The notes under the pieces were generated by a model that saw only the letters and a program-made list of their open reading frames with translations, made no database searches and was not told the DNA's origin. From assembly GCF_002161215.1 (NCBI RefSeq), contig NZ_NFMB01000003.1, positions 1-64,000 on the forward strand: a stretch of 64,000 nucleotides of DNA. The letters are read 5' to 3'. The number at the start of each line of letters is the position of its first letter. The first letter of the stretch is position 1. This stretch comes from Flavonifractor sp. An10. Its GTDB lineage: Bacteria; Bacillota; Clostridia; Oscillospirales; Oscillospiraceae. This document shows, piece after piece, positions 31,969 through 40,494 of this stretch. Made by a program: the position numbers and the translations under genes.

Positions 31969-31991
31969 GCGCGGTTTTTCTAAAATTTCAG

Positions 31992-32020
31992 TTGTAAGTC
32001 GCTTCGATTTAATGTATAAT
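31992..32020 (+). promoter_or_regulatory. Promoter of the EF-G-like gene
   Basis: TTGTAA (31992-31997), 17 bp, TATAAT (32015-32020). Confidence 0.75.
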
Positions 32021-32093
32021 GAACAACAGCAGTGCTGTTGATCGTTTTGGGCCGCTGCTGACGATCTCAAATGTAAGGAGAGGAAACAAAGTT

Positions 32094-34172
32094 ATGAGCT
32101 ATTCCGTACAAAATATCCGCAACGTCTGCCTGCTGGGCCACGGCGGGAACGGCAAGACCTCCCTGGCCGAGAGCATGCTGTATTTGACCGGTGGCACCGT
32201 CCGGCTGGGCAACCCCGTGGACGGCAACACCGTTTGTGATTACGACCCCGAGGAGACCCGCCGTCAGATTTCCATCTCCACCGCGGTGGCCCCCATTGAG
32301 TATAACGGCTGTAAGATCAACGTGCTGGACACCCCGGGCTACTTCGACTTCGTGGGCGAGGTGATCGAGGCCCTCCAGGTGTCTGATGCGGCCATCATCG
32401 TCTGCTCCGCCAAGGCGGGCATGAGCGTGGGCGCCGAGAAGGCGTGGAAGCTGTGCGAGCAGCGCAAGCTGCCCCGGCTGCTCTATATCTCCAAGACCGA
32501 CGAGGACAACTCCGACTACAACGCCGCCTTTGAGACCCTGCGGGAGCGGTTCGGCAAGAACATCGCCCCTGTGGTGGCCCCCATCTGGGACGCGGACAAG
32601 AAGGTCATCGGCTTCATCGATGTGCTCCACAAGCGGGCCTTCGAGGCCGGCCCCAAGGGCGAGCGCATTGAGATCGACGTGCCCGACGACAAGAAGCCCG
32701 TGCTGGACGAGCTGTACGACGCCCTGAAGGAGTCCGTGGCCGAGACCAGCGAGGAGCTGATGGACAAGTACTTCTCCGGCGAGGACTTCACCTACGCCGA
32801 GATGATCCAGGGCCTGCGGGCCGGCGTGAAGGATCTGTCCCTGTTCCCCGTGGTGTGCGGCTCCGCCGTCACCGGCCTGGGCACCCGCATGCTGCTGGAC
32901 ATCATTGTGGAGCTGCTCCCCTCCCCCCTGGAGGGCCGGCCCCTCATGGGCGAGAACGAGAAGGGCGAGCTGGACGAGTTCGTGCCCTCCCCCGGCGCCC
33001 TGCCCGTGGCCTACGTGTGGAAGACCGTCTCCGACCAGTACGGCAAGTACTCCTATGTGAAGGTCATGTCGGGCAACATCAAGCCGGATATGCAGATGAT
33101 CAACGCCCGCACCGGCGCCACCGAGAAGCTGGGCCGCCTGTACGTCATGAAGGGCAAGAAGGCCGAGGAGGTCAAGGAGCTGGAGTGCGGCGACATCGGC
33201 GCCATCGGCAAGATGGACAAGGTGAAGACCGGCGACTCCCTGTCCGACCCCCGCAAGGTGGTCAAGCTGGAGGCCATCCCCTTCCCCGAGCCCTGCTACT
33301 CCGTTGCCATCACCCCCAAGACCAAGGGCCAGGAGGACAAGATCGCCGCCGGCCTCACCCGCCTGAATGAGGAGGATCTGACCTTCAACTGGGTCAACAA
33401 CGCTGAGACCCACCAGATGGTGGTCTCCGGCACCGGCGACATGCAGATGGACGTGATCCTCTCCCGCCTGAAGAGCCGCTTCGGCGTGGACGCGGAGCTC
33501 TCCGAGCCCCGTGTGGCCTACCGGGAGAAGATCCGCAAGAAGGTGGAGGTGCAGGGCCGCCACAAGAAGCAGACCGGCGGCCACGGCCAGTTCGGCGACG
33601 TATGGATGCGCTTCGAGCCCGGCGACACCGAGGAGCTCCAGTTCTGCGAGGAGGTCGTGGGCGGCGCCGTGCCCAAGAACTACTTCCCCGCCGTGGAGAA
33701 GGGCATGCGGGAGGCCGTGCAGCACGGCGTGCTGGCCGGCTACCCGGTAGTGTACCTGAAGGCCACCCTGTTCGACGGCTCCTACCACCCGGTGGACTCC
33801 TCCGAAATGGCGTTCAAGACCGCCGTGCAGCTGGCCTACAAGGCCGGTATGCCCCAGGCCAGCCCCGTGCTGCTGGAGCCCATTGGCGAGCTGAAGGTCA
33901 CCATCCCCGACAGCTACATGGGCGACGTCATCGGCGATCTGAACAAGCGCCGGGGCCGTGTCATGGGTATGAACCCAGACGGCGAGGGCAACCAGATCGT
34001 GGAGGCCGAGGTGCCCATGGCCGAGATGGGCCGCTACGCCATCGACCTGCGCTCCATGACCCAGGGCCGCGGCTCCTTCACCTTCCACTTCGTCCGCTAC
34101 GAGGACGCGCCGCCCGCCGCCCAGGAGAAGGCCATCGAGGCCGCCAAGGCGATGCAGGAGGAAGCTGACTAA
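32094..34172 (+). CDS. EF-G-like translational GTPase
   Basis: A 692-residue translation GTPase with the full EF-G domain order. G1 is GHGGNGKT (about 18-25), G3 DTPGYFDF (about 80-87), G4 SKTD in place of the usual NKxD (about 133-136); then domain II (ALPVAYVWKTVSDQYGKYSYVKVMSG), domains III-V (ITPKTKGQEDKIAAGLTRLNEEDLTFNW; GQFGDVWMRFEP; MGDVIGDLNKRRGRVMGM). The P-loop GHGGxGKT, the G4 change and the context away from rpsL/rpsG/tuf suggest the FusA2-type paralogue common in Clostridia rather than the housekeeping elongation factor. Start ATG 32094 has AAGGAGAGG upstream. A copy of its 3' end is repeated downstream. Confidence 0.85.
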   Translation: MSYSVQNIRNVCLLGHGGNGKTSLAESMLYLTGGTVRLGNPVDGNTVCDYDPEETRRQISISTAVAPIEYNGCKINVLDTPGYFDFVGEVIEALQVSDAAIIVCSAKAGMSVGAEKAWKLCEQRKLPRLLYISKTDEDNSDYNAAFETLRERFGKNIAPVVAPIWDADKKVIGFIDVLHKRAFEAGPKGERIEIDVPDDKKPVLDELYDALKESVAETSEELMDKYFSGEDFTYAEMIQGLRAGVKDLSLFPVVCGSAVTGLGTRMLLDIIVELLPSPLEGRPLMGENEKGELDEFVPSPGALPVAYVWKTVSDQYGKYSYVKVMSGNIKPDMQMINARTGATEKLGRLYVMKGKKAEEVKELECGDIGAIGKMDKVKTGDSLSDPRKVVKLEAIPFPEPCYSVAITPKTKGQEDKIAAGLTRLNEEDLTFNWVNNAETHQMVVSGTGDMQMDVILSRLKSRFGVDAELSEPRVAYREKIRKKVEVQGRHKKQTGGHGQFGDVWMRFEPGDTEELQFCEEVVGGAVPKNYFPAVEKGMREAVQHGVLAGYPVVYLKATLFDGSYHPVDSSEMAFKTAVQLAYKAGMPQASPVLLEPIGELKVTIPDSYMGDVIGDLNKRRGRVMGMNPDGEGNQIVEAEVPMAEMGRYAIDLRSMTQGRGSFTFHFVRYEDAPPAAQEKAIEAAKAMQEEAD

Positions 34173-34183
34173 CCCAATATGCA

Positions 34184-34220
34184 CACGGGCCGGGCTGTTT
34201 TCAGCCCGGCCCGTGCTTTC
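34184..34220 (+). terminator. Terminator of the EF-G-like gene
   Basis: CACGGGCCGGGCTG, TTTT, CAGCCCGGCCCGTG, then CTTTC. Confidence 0.85.
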
Positions 34221-34504
34221 CCGGCGGCAGTCGGCGTGTCCTCGGGGGCCCATTCAATGGGGCCCCCACACAAGCCCAGCACAGCGGGTTGTGTGGGGAG
34301 AGGAGGAGCAAGGAAGCGTGTTTCATTTCCACCCGTCGGCGGAAATGAAACAAAGCGGACTTTGCGACGACGATGGGGCGGCGCTTCGCGCCGTACAAGC
34401 GATTTGGGCCTCTGGCCCAAATCCTTGATGCCGGGGCAATTCATTTGCCCCGAGCAGATAAAATCCCGCCTGGAGGGCTCCCGGCGCGGCCCGCCGCGCC
34501 GGGA
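34221..34504. other. Structured non-coding block after the EF-G-like gene
   Basis: It holds family B copy 1 (34259-34372) followed by more hairpins: CGGCGC-TTC-GCGCCG (34379-34393), GATTTGGGCC-TCT-GGCCCAAATC (34400-34422), GGGGCAA-TTCAT-TTGCCCC (34434-34452) and CCCGGCGCGG-CC-CGCCGCGCCGGG. No gene is supported. Confidence 0.55.
34259..34372 (+). repeat. Structured repeat, family B, copy 1
   Basis: Stem 1: CCCCACACAA (34264-34273) with TTGTGTGGGG (34289-34298) around GCCCAGCACAGCGGG. Then GAGGAGCAAGGAAGCG, stem 2 GTTTCATTTCC (34320-34330) with GGAAATGAAAC (34341-34351), and the tail AAAGCGGACTTTGCGACGAC. The unpaired blocks are identical to copy 2, the stems are not. Confidence 0.78.
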
Positions 34505-34551
34505 ACTGGACGCGCCGCCTGCCGCCCAGGAGAAGGCCATCGGGTATACGG

Positions 34552-34660
34552 GGCCCCCAACCGAGCCCAGCACAGCGGGTCGGTTGGGGAGCGGAGGAGC
34601 AAGGAAGCGTTTGAGGAATGGCCGCCAGGCCGTTCCGAAAACAGCGGACTTTGCGACGAC
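34552..34660 (+). repeat. Structured repeat, family B, copy 2
   Basis: Stem 1: CCCCAACCGA (34555-34564) with TCGGTTGGGG (34580-34589), three compensated pair changes relative to copy 1, around the same GCCCAGCACAGCGGG. Then GGAGGAGCAAGGAAGCG, stem 2 GGAATGGCC-GCCA-GGCCGTTCC, and CAGCGGACTTTGCGACGAC. Confidence 0.78.
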
Positions 34661-34698
34661 GCGGCGGTGCAGGACGAGGCCGACTAACCCAATACGCA

Positions 34699-34733
34699 CA
34701 AGGGCCGGGCTGTTTTCAGCCCGGCCCTTGCAT
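34699..34733. terminator. Terminator of pyrG (within duplicated EF-G tail)
   Basis: CAAGGGCCGGGCTG, TTTT, CAGCCCGGCCCTTG. It lies 15 bases after the pyrG stop on the minus strand and probably ends pyrG as well as any plus-strand transcript. Confidence 0.7.
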
Positions 34734-34747
34734 GTGCCCGTATCTGT

Positions 34748-36346
34748 TTACTTATTGTGCTCCTTGGCCGCGCGGACAAAGTCCCGGAAGAGGGGGTGGG
34801 CCCGGTTGGGCCTGCTCTTGAACTCCGGGTGGAACTGGACGCCCACGAACCAGGGGTGCTCCGGCAGATCCACAATCTCCACCAGCCGGCCGTCGGGGGA
34901 CAGGCCCGCCAGGCGGAGGCCCGCGGCCTCCAGGGTCTCCCGGTACTGGTTGTTGAACTCGTAGCGGTGGCGGTGGCGCTCGGAGATCTCCGGCCCGCCG
35001 TAGGCGGCGGCCACCGGGCCCTCGGCCTCGGTGATGCGGCAGGGATAGGCACCCAGGCGCATGGTGCCCCCCTTGGCGGTGACATCCCGCTGGTCGGGCA
35101 TCAGGTCGATCACCGGATAGGGGGTGTCGGCCAGCTCACTGGAGTGGGCGCCGGCCAGCCCCGCCCCGTGGCGGGCGAACTCCACCACCGCCATCTGCAT
35201 GCCCAGGCAGACGCCGAAGAAGGGCACCCGGTTCTCCCGGGCCCAGCGGATGGCGGAAATCATGCCCTCCACCCCCCGGCCGCCGAAGCCGCCGGGGACG
35301 ATCACGCCGCCGCAGCCGGACAGGATCTCCCCGGCGTTGTCGTCGGTGAGCTGCTCCGAGTCCACCCAGCGGATGTCCACCTGCACCCGGTTGGCGATGC
35401 CGCCGTGGGTCAGGGCCTCCACCACCGACAGGTAGGCGTCGTGGAGCCCCACGTACTTGCCCACCAGGGCGATCTCCACCCGCCCCTCCGGGTGCTTGGC
35501 CCGGTGAACCATGGTGGCCCATTCCGTCAGGTCGGGGGCGTGGCAGATCAGCCCCAGCCGCCGCACCACCGCGTCGGCCAGGCCCGCCTTCTCCAGCAGA
35601 AGGGGCACCTCATAGAGGATAGAGGCGGTGAGGTTGGGGATGGCGCACTCCCGGGGGATGTTGCAGAACAGGGAAATCTTGTCCAGGATCTCGCCGGGCA
35701 CGGGGGCGTCGGAGCGGCAGAGGATCACGTCGGGCTGGATGCCCAGGCTCAAAAGCTCCTTGGCCGAGTGCTGGGTGGGCTTGCTCTTCAGCTCCCCGGA
35801 GCCGGGGATGGCTACGATGAGGGACACGTGGACGAACATGACGTTGTGACGGCCCCGCTCGGCGGCCACCTGGCGGATGGCCTCCAGGAAGGGCTGGGAC
35901 TCGATGTCGCCCACGGTGCCGCCGATCTCCACAATGGCCACGTCGGTGTCCTCGGTATCCAGCTGGTAGATGTTCCGCTTGATCTCGCCGGTGATGTGGG
36001 GAATGATCTGCACCGTGCCCCCCAGGTAGTCCCCCGCCCGCTCCTGGTTGAGCACGTTCCAGTACACCCGGCCGGAGGACACGGAGGAGTGGACGGTGAG
36101 ATTCTCGTCAATGAACCGCTCGTAGTGGCCCAGATCCAGGTCGGTCTCCGCCCCGTCGTCGGTGACGAACACCTCCCCGTGCTGGTAGGGGTTCATGGTG
36201 CCCGGATCCACGTTCAGATAGGGATCCAGCTTCTGTACCTTCACCTTCAGGCCCCGCTGCTTGAGCAGGCGGCCCAGGGACGCCGCCGCGATGCCCTTGC
36301 CCAGGCCGGACACCACGCCGCCGGTGACGAAAATAAACTTTGCCAT
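34748..36346 (-). CDS. pyrG: CTP synthase
   Basis: A 532-residue CTP synthase converting UTP, ATP and glutamine to CTP in pyrimidine synthesis. N-terminal amidoligase domain: [32 protein letters not shown] (P-loop, 1-32), [38 protein letters not shown] (about 42-79), [22 protein letters not shown] (about 137-158). C-terminal class I glutamine amidotransferase: [17 protein letters not shown] (oxyanion region), [18 protein letters not shown] (nucleophile Cys, about 380) and FHPEFKSRP (His/Glu pair, about 508-514). Length is normal. Start ATG 36346 has GGGAGG seven bases upstream. Single gene with a good promoter. Confidence 0.97.
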   Translation of the reverse strand: MAKFIFVTGGVVSGLGKGIAAASLGRLLKQRGLKVKVQKLDPYLNVDPGTMNPYQHGEVFVTDDGAETDLDLGHYERFIDENLTVHSSVSSGRVYWNVLNQERAGDYLGGTVQIIPHITGEIKRNIYQLDTEDTDVAIVEIGGTVGDIESQPFLEAIRQVAAERGRHNVMFVHVSLIVAIPGSGELKSKPTQHSAKELLSLGIQPDVILCRSDAPVPGEILDKISLFCNIPRECAIPNLTASILYEVPLLLEKAGLADAVVRRLGLICHAPDLTEWATMVHRAKHPEGRVEIALVGKYVGLHDAYLSVVEALTHGGIANRVQVDIRWVDSEQLTDDNAGEILSGCGGVIVPGGFGGRGVEGMISAIRWARENRVPFFGVCLGMQMAVVEFARHGAGLAGAHSSELADTPYPVIDLMPDQRDVTAKGGTMRLGAYPCRITEAEGPVAAAYGGPEISERHRHRYEFNNQYRETLEAAGLRLAGLSPDGRLVEIVDLPEHPWFVGVQFHPEFKSRPNRAHPLFRDFVRAAKEHNK

Positions 36347-36420
36347 ACGGATACCTCCCATTTTCGGACGCCCTTGTCCCGGAGCCCCCTTGCCCCGTTT
36401 CCTAAAATCAAATCCGATTT

Positions 36421-36449
36421 ATTGTACCCCTCTGTCCCCGCCCCGTCAA
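36421..36449 (-). promoter_or_regulatory. Promoter of pyrG
   Basis: Minus strand TTGACG, 17 bp, TACAAT. The leader after it starts close to the -10; no GGGC-type reiterative initiation tract as in Bacillus pyrG was recognised with confidence. Confidence 0.65.
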
Positions 36450-36491
36450 GGCATTTTGCAAGCAGTACGCTCAATTCCTGCATATTGCACA

Positions 36492-36523
36492 AAAGGCCCG
36501 TCCGCAGACGCGGACGGGCCTTT
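36492..36523 (-). terminator. Terminator of the DUF1846 gene
   Basis: AAAGGCCCGTCCGC, loop of four, GCGGACGGGCCTTTT on the minus strand, four bases after the stop. Confidence 0.85.
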
Positions 36524-36526
36524 GGG

Positions 36527-38011
36527 TCACTTGTGGTAGAGCTTGTTGGTCTCATACTGGGGCTCGCAGGTGAGGCGGAGCCCCAGGCGGCTGTAGGTGC
36601 CGGTATCCGCCGGGGAGAGGATCACGGTGGAGTGGGCCTCACACCCCCGCAGGGTGGAGAGCTGCTCCAGGGCCCGGCGTGCCAGGGGGTTGGTGGTGGC
36701 GGAGATGGCCAGGGCGATGAGAATCTCGTCGGAGTGGAGCCGGGGGTTGACGGAGCCCAGGTGGTTGACCTTCACGGCCTGGATGGGCTCAATGGCCTCC
36801 CGGGAGATGAGATGGTGCTCATGGTCGATGCCCGCCAGGCGCTTGAGGGCGTTGAGCAGGGTGGAGGAGGAGGCGCCCATGAGATCGGTGGTCTTGCCGG
36901 TGACCACCTCCCCGTCGGGCAGCTCGATGGCCCCGGCGGGCTTGCCGGTGGCCTCGGCCACCTGGGCGGCGGCGGCCACCACCGGGCGGATGGACACGTC
37001 CACGTGGGCCTGCTGCATCACCAGCTCCAGCTTGTTCACCAGCTCGTCCCCGGCGGCGCCCATGCGGCGGTCGCACAGGGCGGTGTAGTACCGGCGGACG
37101 ATCTCCTGCCGGGCGGCGGCGCACACCGCCTCGTCGTCCACGATGCAGTTGCCCGCCATGTTCACCCCCATGTCGGTGGGGGACTTATAGGGACACTCCC
37201 CCATGATCTTCTCAAACATGGCGGAGAGCACCGGGAAGATCTCCACGTCCCGGTTGTAGTTCACCGTGGTCTCCCCGTAGGCGGCCAGGTGGAAGGGGTC
37301 GATCATGTTCACGTCCCCCAGATCGGCGGTGGCGGCCTCGTAGGCCAGGTTCACCGGGTGCTGGAGGGGCAGGTTCCAGATGGGGAAGGTCTCAAACTTG
37401 GCGTAGCCCGCCTTCACCCCCCGCTTGTACTCGTGGTAGAGCTGGGACAGGCAGACGGCCATCTTGCCGCTGCCCGGGCCGGGGGCGGTGACCACCACCA
37501 GGGGGCGGCTGGTCTCGATATAGTCGTTTTTGCCGTAGCCCTCGTCGCTGACGATGAGGCTTGTATTGTGGGGATAGCCGGCGATGGGGTAATGCCGGCA
37601 GGTTTTGACTCCCAGGCTCTCCATCCGGCGCTGGAAGGCGTCGGCGGCGGGCTGGCCGGCGTACTGGGTGACCACCACGCCGCCCACCAGCAGGCCCTCC
37701 CCCCGGAAGGCGTCGATCAGGCGGAGCACATCCACATCGTAGGTGATGCCCAGGTCGCCCCGGATCTTGTTCTTCTCGATGTCGCTGGCACAGATGGCGA
37801 TGACGATCTCCACCGAGTCCCGCAGCTCCTTGAGCATGCGGATCTTGCTGTCCGGCTCGAACCCGGGCAGCACCCGGGAGGCGTGGTAGTCGTCAAAGAG
37901 CTTGCCGCCGAATTCCAGATAGAGCTTGTTGCCGAACTGGCCGATGCGCTCCCGGATATGGGCGGACTGGAGCTCCAGGTATTTCTGATTGTCAAAGCCG
38001 ATCCTGTCCAT
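36527..38011 (-). CDS. DUF1846 family protein
   Basis: A 494-residue soluble protein of the DUF1846 family (PF08903), common in Firmicutes and of unknown reaction. Recognisable segments are RIGFDNQKYLELQSAHIRERIGQFGNKLYLEFGGKLFDDYHASRVLPGF (2-50), CASDIEKNKIRGDLGITYDVDVLRLID, VVVTAPGPGSGKMAVCLSQLYHE (a GxGSGK P-loop-like turn, about 175-200), DMGVNMAGNCIVDDEAVCAAARQEI and EVVTGKTTDLMGASSSTLLNALKRLAGI. Start ATG 38011 has GAGGAAGGA upstream, and the protein start agrees with the family. It forms a single-gene unit between pyrG and a BlaI gene. The P-loop-like stretch hints at nucleotide binding; this is inference. Confidence 0.88.
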   Translation of the reverse strand: MDRIGFDNQKYLELQSAHIRERIGQFGNKLYLEFGGKLFDDYHASRVLPGFEPDSKIRMLKELRDSVEIVIAICASDIEKNKIRGDLGITYDVDVLRLIDAFRGEGLLVGGVVVTQYAGQPAADAFQRRMESLGVKTCRHYPIAGYPHNTSLIVSDEGYGKNDYIETSRPLVVVTAPGPGSGKMAVCLSQLYHEYKRGVKAGYAKFETFPIWNLPLQHPVNLAYEAATADLGDVNMIDPFHLAAYGETTVNYNRDVEIFPVLSAMFEKIMGECPYKSPTDMGVNMAGNCIVDDEAVCAAARQEIVRRYYTALCDRRMGAAGDELVNKLELVMQQAHVDVSIRPVVAAAAQVAEATGKPAGAIELPDGEVVTGKTTDLMGASSSTLLNALKRLAGIDHEHHLISREAIEPIQAVKVNHLGSVNPRLHSDEILIALAISATTNPLARRALEQLSTLRGCEAHSTVILSPADTGTYSRLGLRLTCEPQYETNKLYHK

Positions 38012-38116
38012 GCTTTCCTTCCTCTCCTGTGGCAAATTCACTCAACGGATATTCTACCACATTCCGGCCCGCCCTCAAAGGCTTTTTTCCCATTTTGGCA
38101 AATTTCACGGCGTCCC

Positions 38117-38165
38117 TTGACAGAAATGTCCTACAGGTGTAGGATCTTCTTGTAGATGCGACAAC
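38117..38165 (+). promoter_or_regulatory. Promoter and BlaI-type operators of the second BlaI/M56 operon
   Basis: TTGACA (38117-38122), 17 bp, TAGGAT (38140-38145). The perfect palindrome CCTACAGGTGTAGG (38130-38143) fills the spacer and reaches the -10; a second half-site set TTGTAG...ACTGTAGG follows at 38150-38169. TACA/TGTA half-sites are the BlaI/MecI signature. Confidence 0.75.
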
Positions 38166-38181
38166 TGTAGGAGTGGTTCTC

Positions 38182-38550
38182 ATGAAGCTGAGCGACAAGG
38201 AGTGGCGGGTGCTGGACGCCCTGTGGGCGGCCGGGGACGACGGGCTGTCCCTGGGGGCGGCGGTGGACGCCCTGCGGCCGTCCACCGGCTGGAGCCGCAG
38301 CACCGTGCTCACCTACCTCACCCGTATGGAGGCCAAGGGCCTGGTCACCATCGACAAAGGCGCCTCCCCCCACCGCTACCGCCCGGCGGTGCGCCGGGAG
38401 GACTGGGCCGCCGCCGAGCGGCAGGGCCTGCTGGATCGGGTGTATCAGGGCTCGGCGGGCAAGCTGGTGGCCGCCTTTGTGCGGGACGGCGCCCTCACCG
38501 CCCAGGAGCGGGAGGAGCTGCGCCGCCTGCTGGACGAGATGGAGGTGTGA
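38182..38550 (+). CDS. BlaI/MecI-family repressor, second
   Basis: A 122-residue winged-helix repressor: LSDKEWRVLDALWAAGDDGLSLGAAVDALRPSTGWSRSTVLTYLTRMEAKGLVTIDKGASPHRYRPAVRREDWAAAERQGLLDRVYQGS, then the C-terminal dimer helix. ATG 38182 has AGGAG eight bases upstream; GTG 38173 lies inside that RBS. Its recognition helix (WSRSTVLTYLTRMEAKG) differs from the first BlaI paralogue at 22.7 kb (WRMPTLLKLLSRLEERG), and so do the operators, suggesting two separate circuits. Confidence 0.88.
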   Translation: MKLSDKEWRVLDALWAAGDDGLSLGAAVDALRPSTGWSRSTVLTYLTRMEAKGLVTIDKGASPHRYRPAVRREDWAAAERQGLLDRVYQGSAGKLVAAFVRDGALTAQEREELRRLLDEMEV

Positions 38551-38553
38551 GGC

Positions 38554-40494
38554 GTGGACAACCTCTGGTCGTTCCTCTACCAGACCCTGGCCGTGTCGGT
38601 GGCGGCGGCGGTGCTGCTGATTGCCAAGCGGCTCTTTCTGGACAAGCTCTCCCCCCGGTGGCAGTATGGGGTGTGGGCCATTCTGGCCCTGCGGGCCCTG
38701 CTCCCCGCCGGTCTGCTGGGCCGCACCCTGGTACCCGGCGGGCAGGTGGTTCTGGAGGCGGCCCGGATGGCCGCGGAGGGGCGCCTCTCCTCCGCCCTCA
38801 CCGATCTTTACACCCCGGCGGCAGTGACGGCCCCGGTGCCCCTCTTTCCCCATGGCCTGCCCGCGCCGGGGGGCGTCACCGATGTGCTTTTTTATCTCTA
38901 CGCCGTCGGGGTGCTTCTGCTGGCCCTGTGGTTTTTCCTGTCCTATCTGCGCCTGCGCGCCGCCCTCCGGCGGGGCGCGGCCCCCGCGCCGGAGACGCTG
39001 GGGCAAGTGGAGGGGGTGGCGGCCCGGTACGGGCTGAAGGCTCCCCGGCGGGTGGTGGTGCTGCCCGGGCTGGAAAGCGCCTTCGTCTGCGGCCCCCTGG
39101 CTCCGGTGCTGGTGCTCCCCGACCGGGAGGTGGACGACAAGGTGCTCCTCCACGAGCTGCTCCACCTCCACCACGGCGACGTGTGGGCCGGGGTGGGTGT
39201 GTGTGCCCTCCGGTGCCTGCACTGGTGCAACCCCCTGGTGTGGATCTGCTGCGACCGGATGCAGAACGACTGTGAAGCCCTGTGTGACCAGCGGGTGCTG
39301 GAGCGGCTGGAGGGGGAGGAGCGGCGGGCCTACGGCGTGATCCTCCTGTCCATGGCCGACGACCGGCACGCCCGCGCCCCCGGCACCTCCTCCATGGCCA
39401 ACGGCGGGCAGAACATCAAGCGGCGGATCGCCGCCATCGCCCGGTTCAAGCGCTACCCCTCCGGCATGGCCCTGGCCTCCGTGGGGGTGGCGGTGGTGCT
39501 GGCCGTCACCTGCCTGGGGGGCGTCAGCGGCGCGGTGGAGGTGCCCGGCGGAACCGACCGGGGCGCGCTCGCCCTGGCCCGGGCCCAGCTCAACCGGCCC
39601 ACCACCGCGGCCGGAGCCCTGGACACCTACGCCAAGGCCATTTTGTGCGGCAGCCCGGTCTACCTCTCCATGGTGCTGCCGGAGGGGGCGCGGGAGGACG
39701 CCTGGCAGGCCGGACTGGCCCCCCACGATGAGGCAGAGCTGGAGGATGCGCTGGACGCGTCTCCCTTCAACGAGCTGGGCTACCGCTGGCACCGTCCCGC
39801 CTGGCAGGCGGAGTGGTCGGTAATGAACCTCCTGCCTGACGGGGCGGGGGGCTATACCGGGACGCTGTTCTTCTCCCCCCTGTCGGAGGACGACACCTAT
39901 GGCATCGTGTACCAGCAGGTGGCGGTACAGCCCGACGGGGACTTCTGGACGGTGGAGCCGCTGGGGGAGCTGAGCGTACGGCCGGATCCCAACCAGGAGG
40001 GAATCTGGCTCTGCCCCAGCTCGGAGGCGCCCTACACCACCTATGTGACGGAGACCGCAAACCTCCGGCTCGAGGTGGACGTCCAGTGCCGCCTGGGGGT
40101 GGACAGCACCGCATCCCCAACCACTTCCGGCTTGTTCTCCTGGGCTGCCTCCAACACGCTGGATCCTGTGCCCCGGCCCCACACCGGCTTTACCTGGATG
40201 CGGGATGGGTACGGCCTGCGGCTGCGCTCCGTTGACACTGGGGAGTCCTTCGCCCTGGATGTGAGCATCGCCCCCATGGACGCGGACAGTGACCCCGCCC
40301 AAGCTCTGGCCGAGGGCTATCGTGTCACCCTGGAGCCCGGCGGCCTGGATGATGACCCAGTCAAGTTCAGCACAGGAACGTATCACGGAGAGGCGCTCAG
40401 CCTGACCGCCATGCCCGCCGCCCTGGCGGTCTCCTTCAACGACGGCGGCCAGGTCTATACCTGCACCGCCTATCCCACGGAGGTGACGCCGTGA
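38554..40494 (+). CDS. M56 (BlaR1-type) membrane metallopeptidase, second
   Basis: A 646-residue sensor-protease. Membrane segments near 8-26, 36-54, 110-130 and 305-325. The protease loop carries HELLH (LLHELLHLHHGDVW, about 199-203 for HELLH) and ICCDRMQNDCEALCDQRVLERLEGEERRAYGVILLSMA. Beyond the last membrane helix (GMALASVGVAVVLAVTCLGG) is an extracellular domain of about 320 residues with no penicillin-binding motifs, and with no clear similarity by eye to that of the first M56 protein. Start is GTG 38554, three bases after the repressor stop. It is presumed to cut the adjacent BlaI repressor. Confidence 0.82.
   Translation: MDNLWSFLYQTLAVSVAAAVLLIAKRLFLDKLSPRWQYGVWAILALRALLPAGLLGRTLVPGGQVVLEAARMAAEGRLSSALTDLYTPAAVTAPVPLFPHGLPAPGGVTDVLFYLYAVGVLLLALWFFLSYLRLRAALRRGAAPAPETLGQVEGVAARYGLKAPRRVVVLPGLESAFVCGPLAPVLVLPDREVDDKVLLHELLHLHHGDVWAGVGVCALRCLHWCNPLVWICCDRMQNDCEALCDQRVLERLEGEERRAYGVILLSMADDRHARAPGTSSMANGGQNIKRRIAAIARFKRYPSGMALASVGVAVVLAVTCLGGVSGAVEVPGGTDRGALALARAQLNRPTTAAGALDTYAKAILCGSPVYLSMVLPEGAREDAWQAGLAPHDEAELEDALDASPFNELGYRWHRPAWQAEWSVMNLLPDGAGGYTGTLFFSPLSEDDTYGIVYQQVAVQPDGDFWTVEPLGELSVRPDPNQEGIWLCPSSEAPYTTYVTETANLRLEVDVQCRLGVDSTASPTTSGLFSWAASNTLDPVPRPHTGFTWMRDGYGLRLRSVDTGESFALDVSIAPMDADSDPAQALAEGYRVTLEPGGLDDDPVKFSTGTYHGEALSLTAMPAALAVSFNDGGQVYTCTAYPTEVTP

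Larger units (their letters stand above)
34505..34740 (+). repeat. Duplicated 3' end of the EF-G-like gene interrupted by family B copy 2
   Basis: Bases 34508-34543 (GACGCGCCGCCTGCCGCCC...) match the EF-G coding end at 34105-34139, and 34661-34730 (from GTGCAGGACGAGGCCGACTAACCC through the terminator hairpin) matches 34152-34215 including stop codon and terminator with a few substitutions. Family B copy 2 sits between the two halves. The piece is a non-functional remnant. Its hairpin (34699-34730) also faces the pyrG stop codon. Confidence 0.75.

Noticed and set aside
34757-38155. 1132-codon plus-strand open frame opposite pyrG and the DUF1846 gene
   Set aside because: It is an antisense shadow produced by high GC3; the translation is repetitive and the minus-strand proteins are clear family members.
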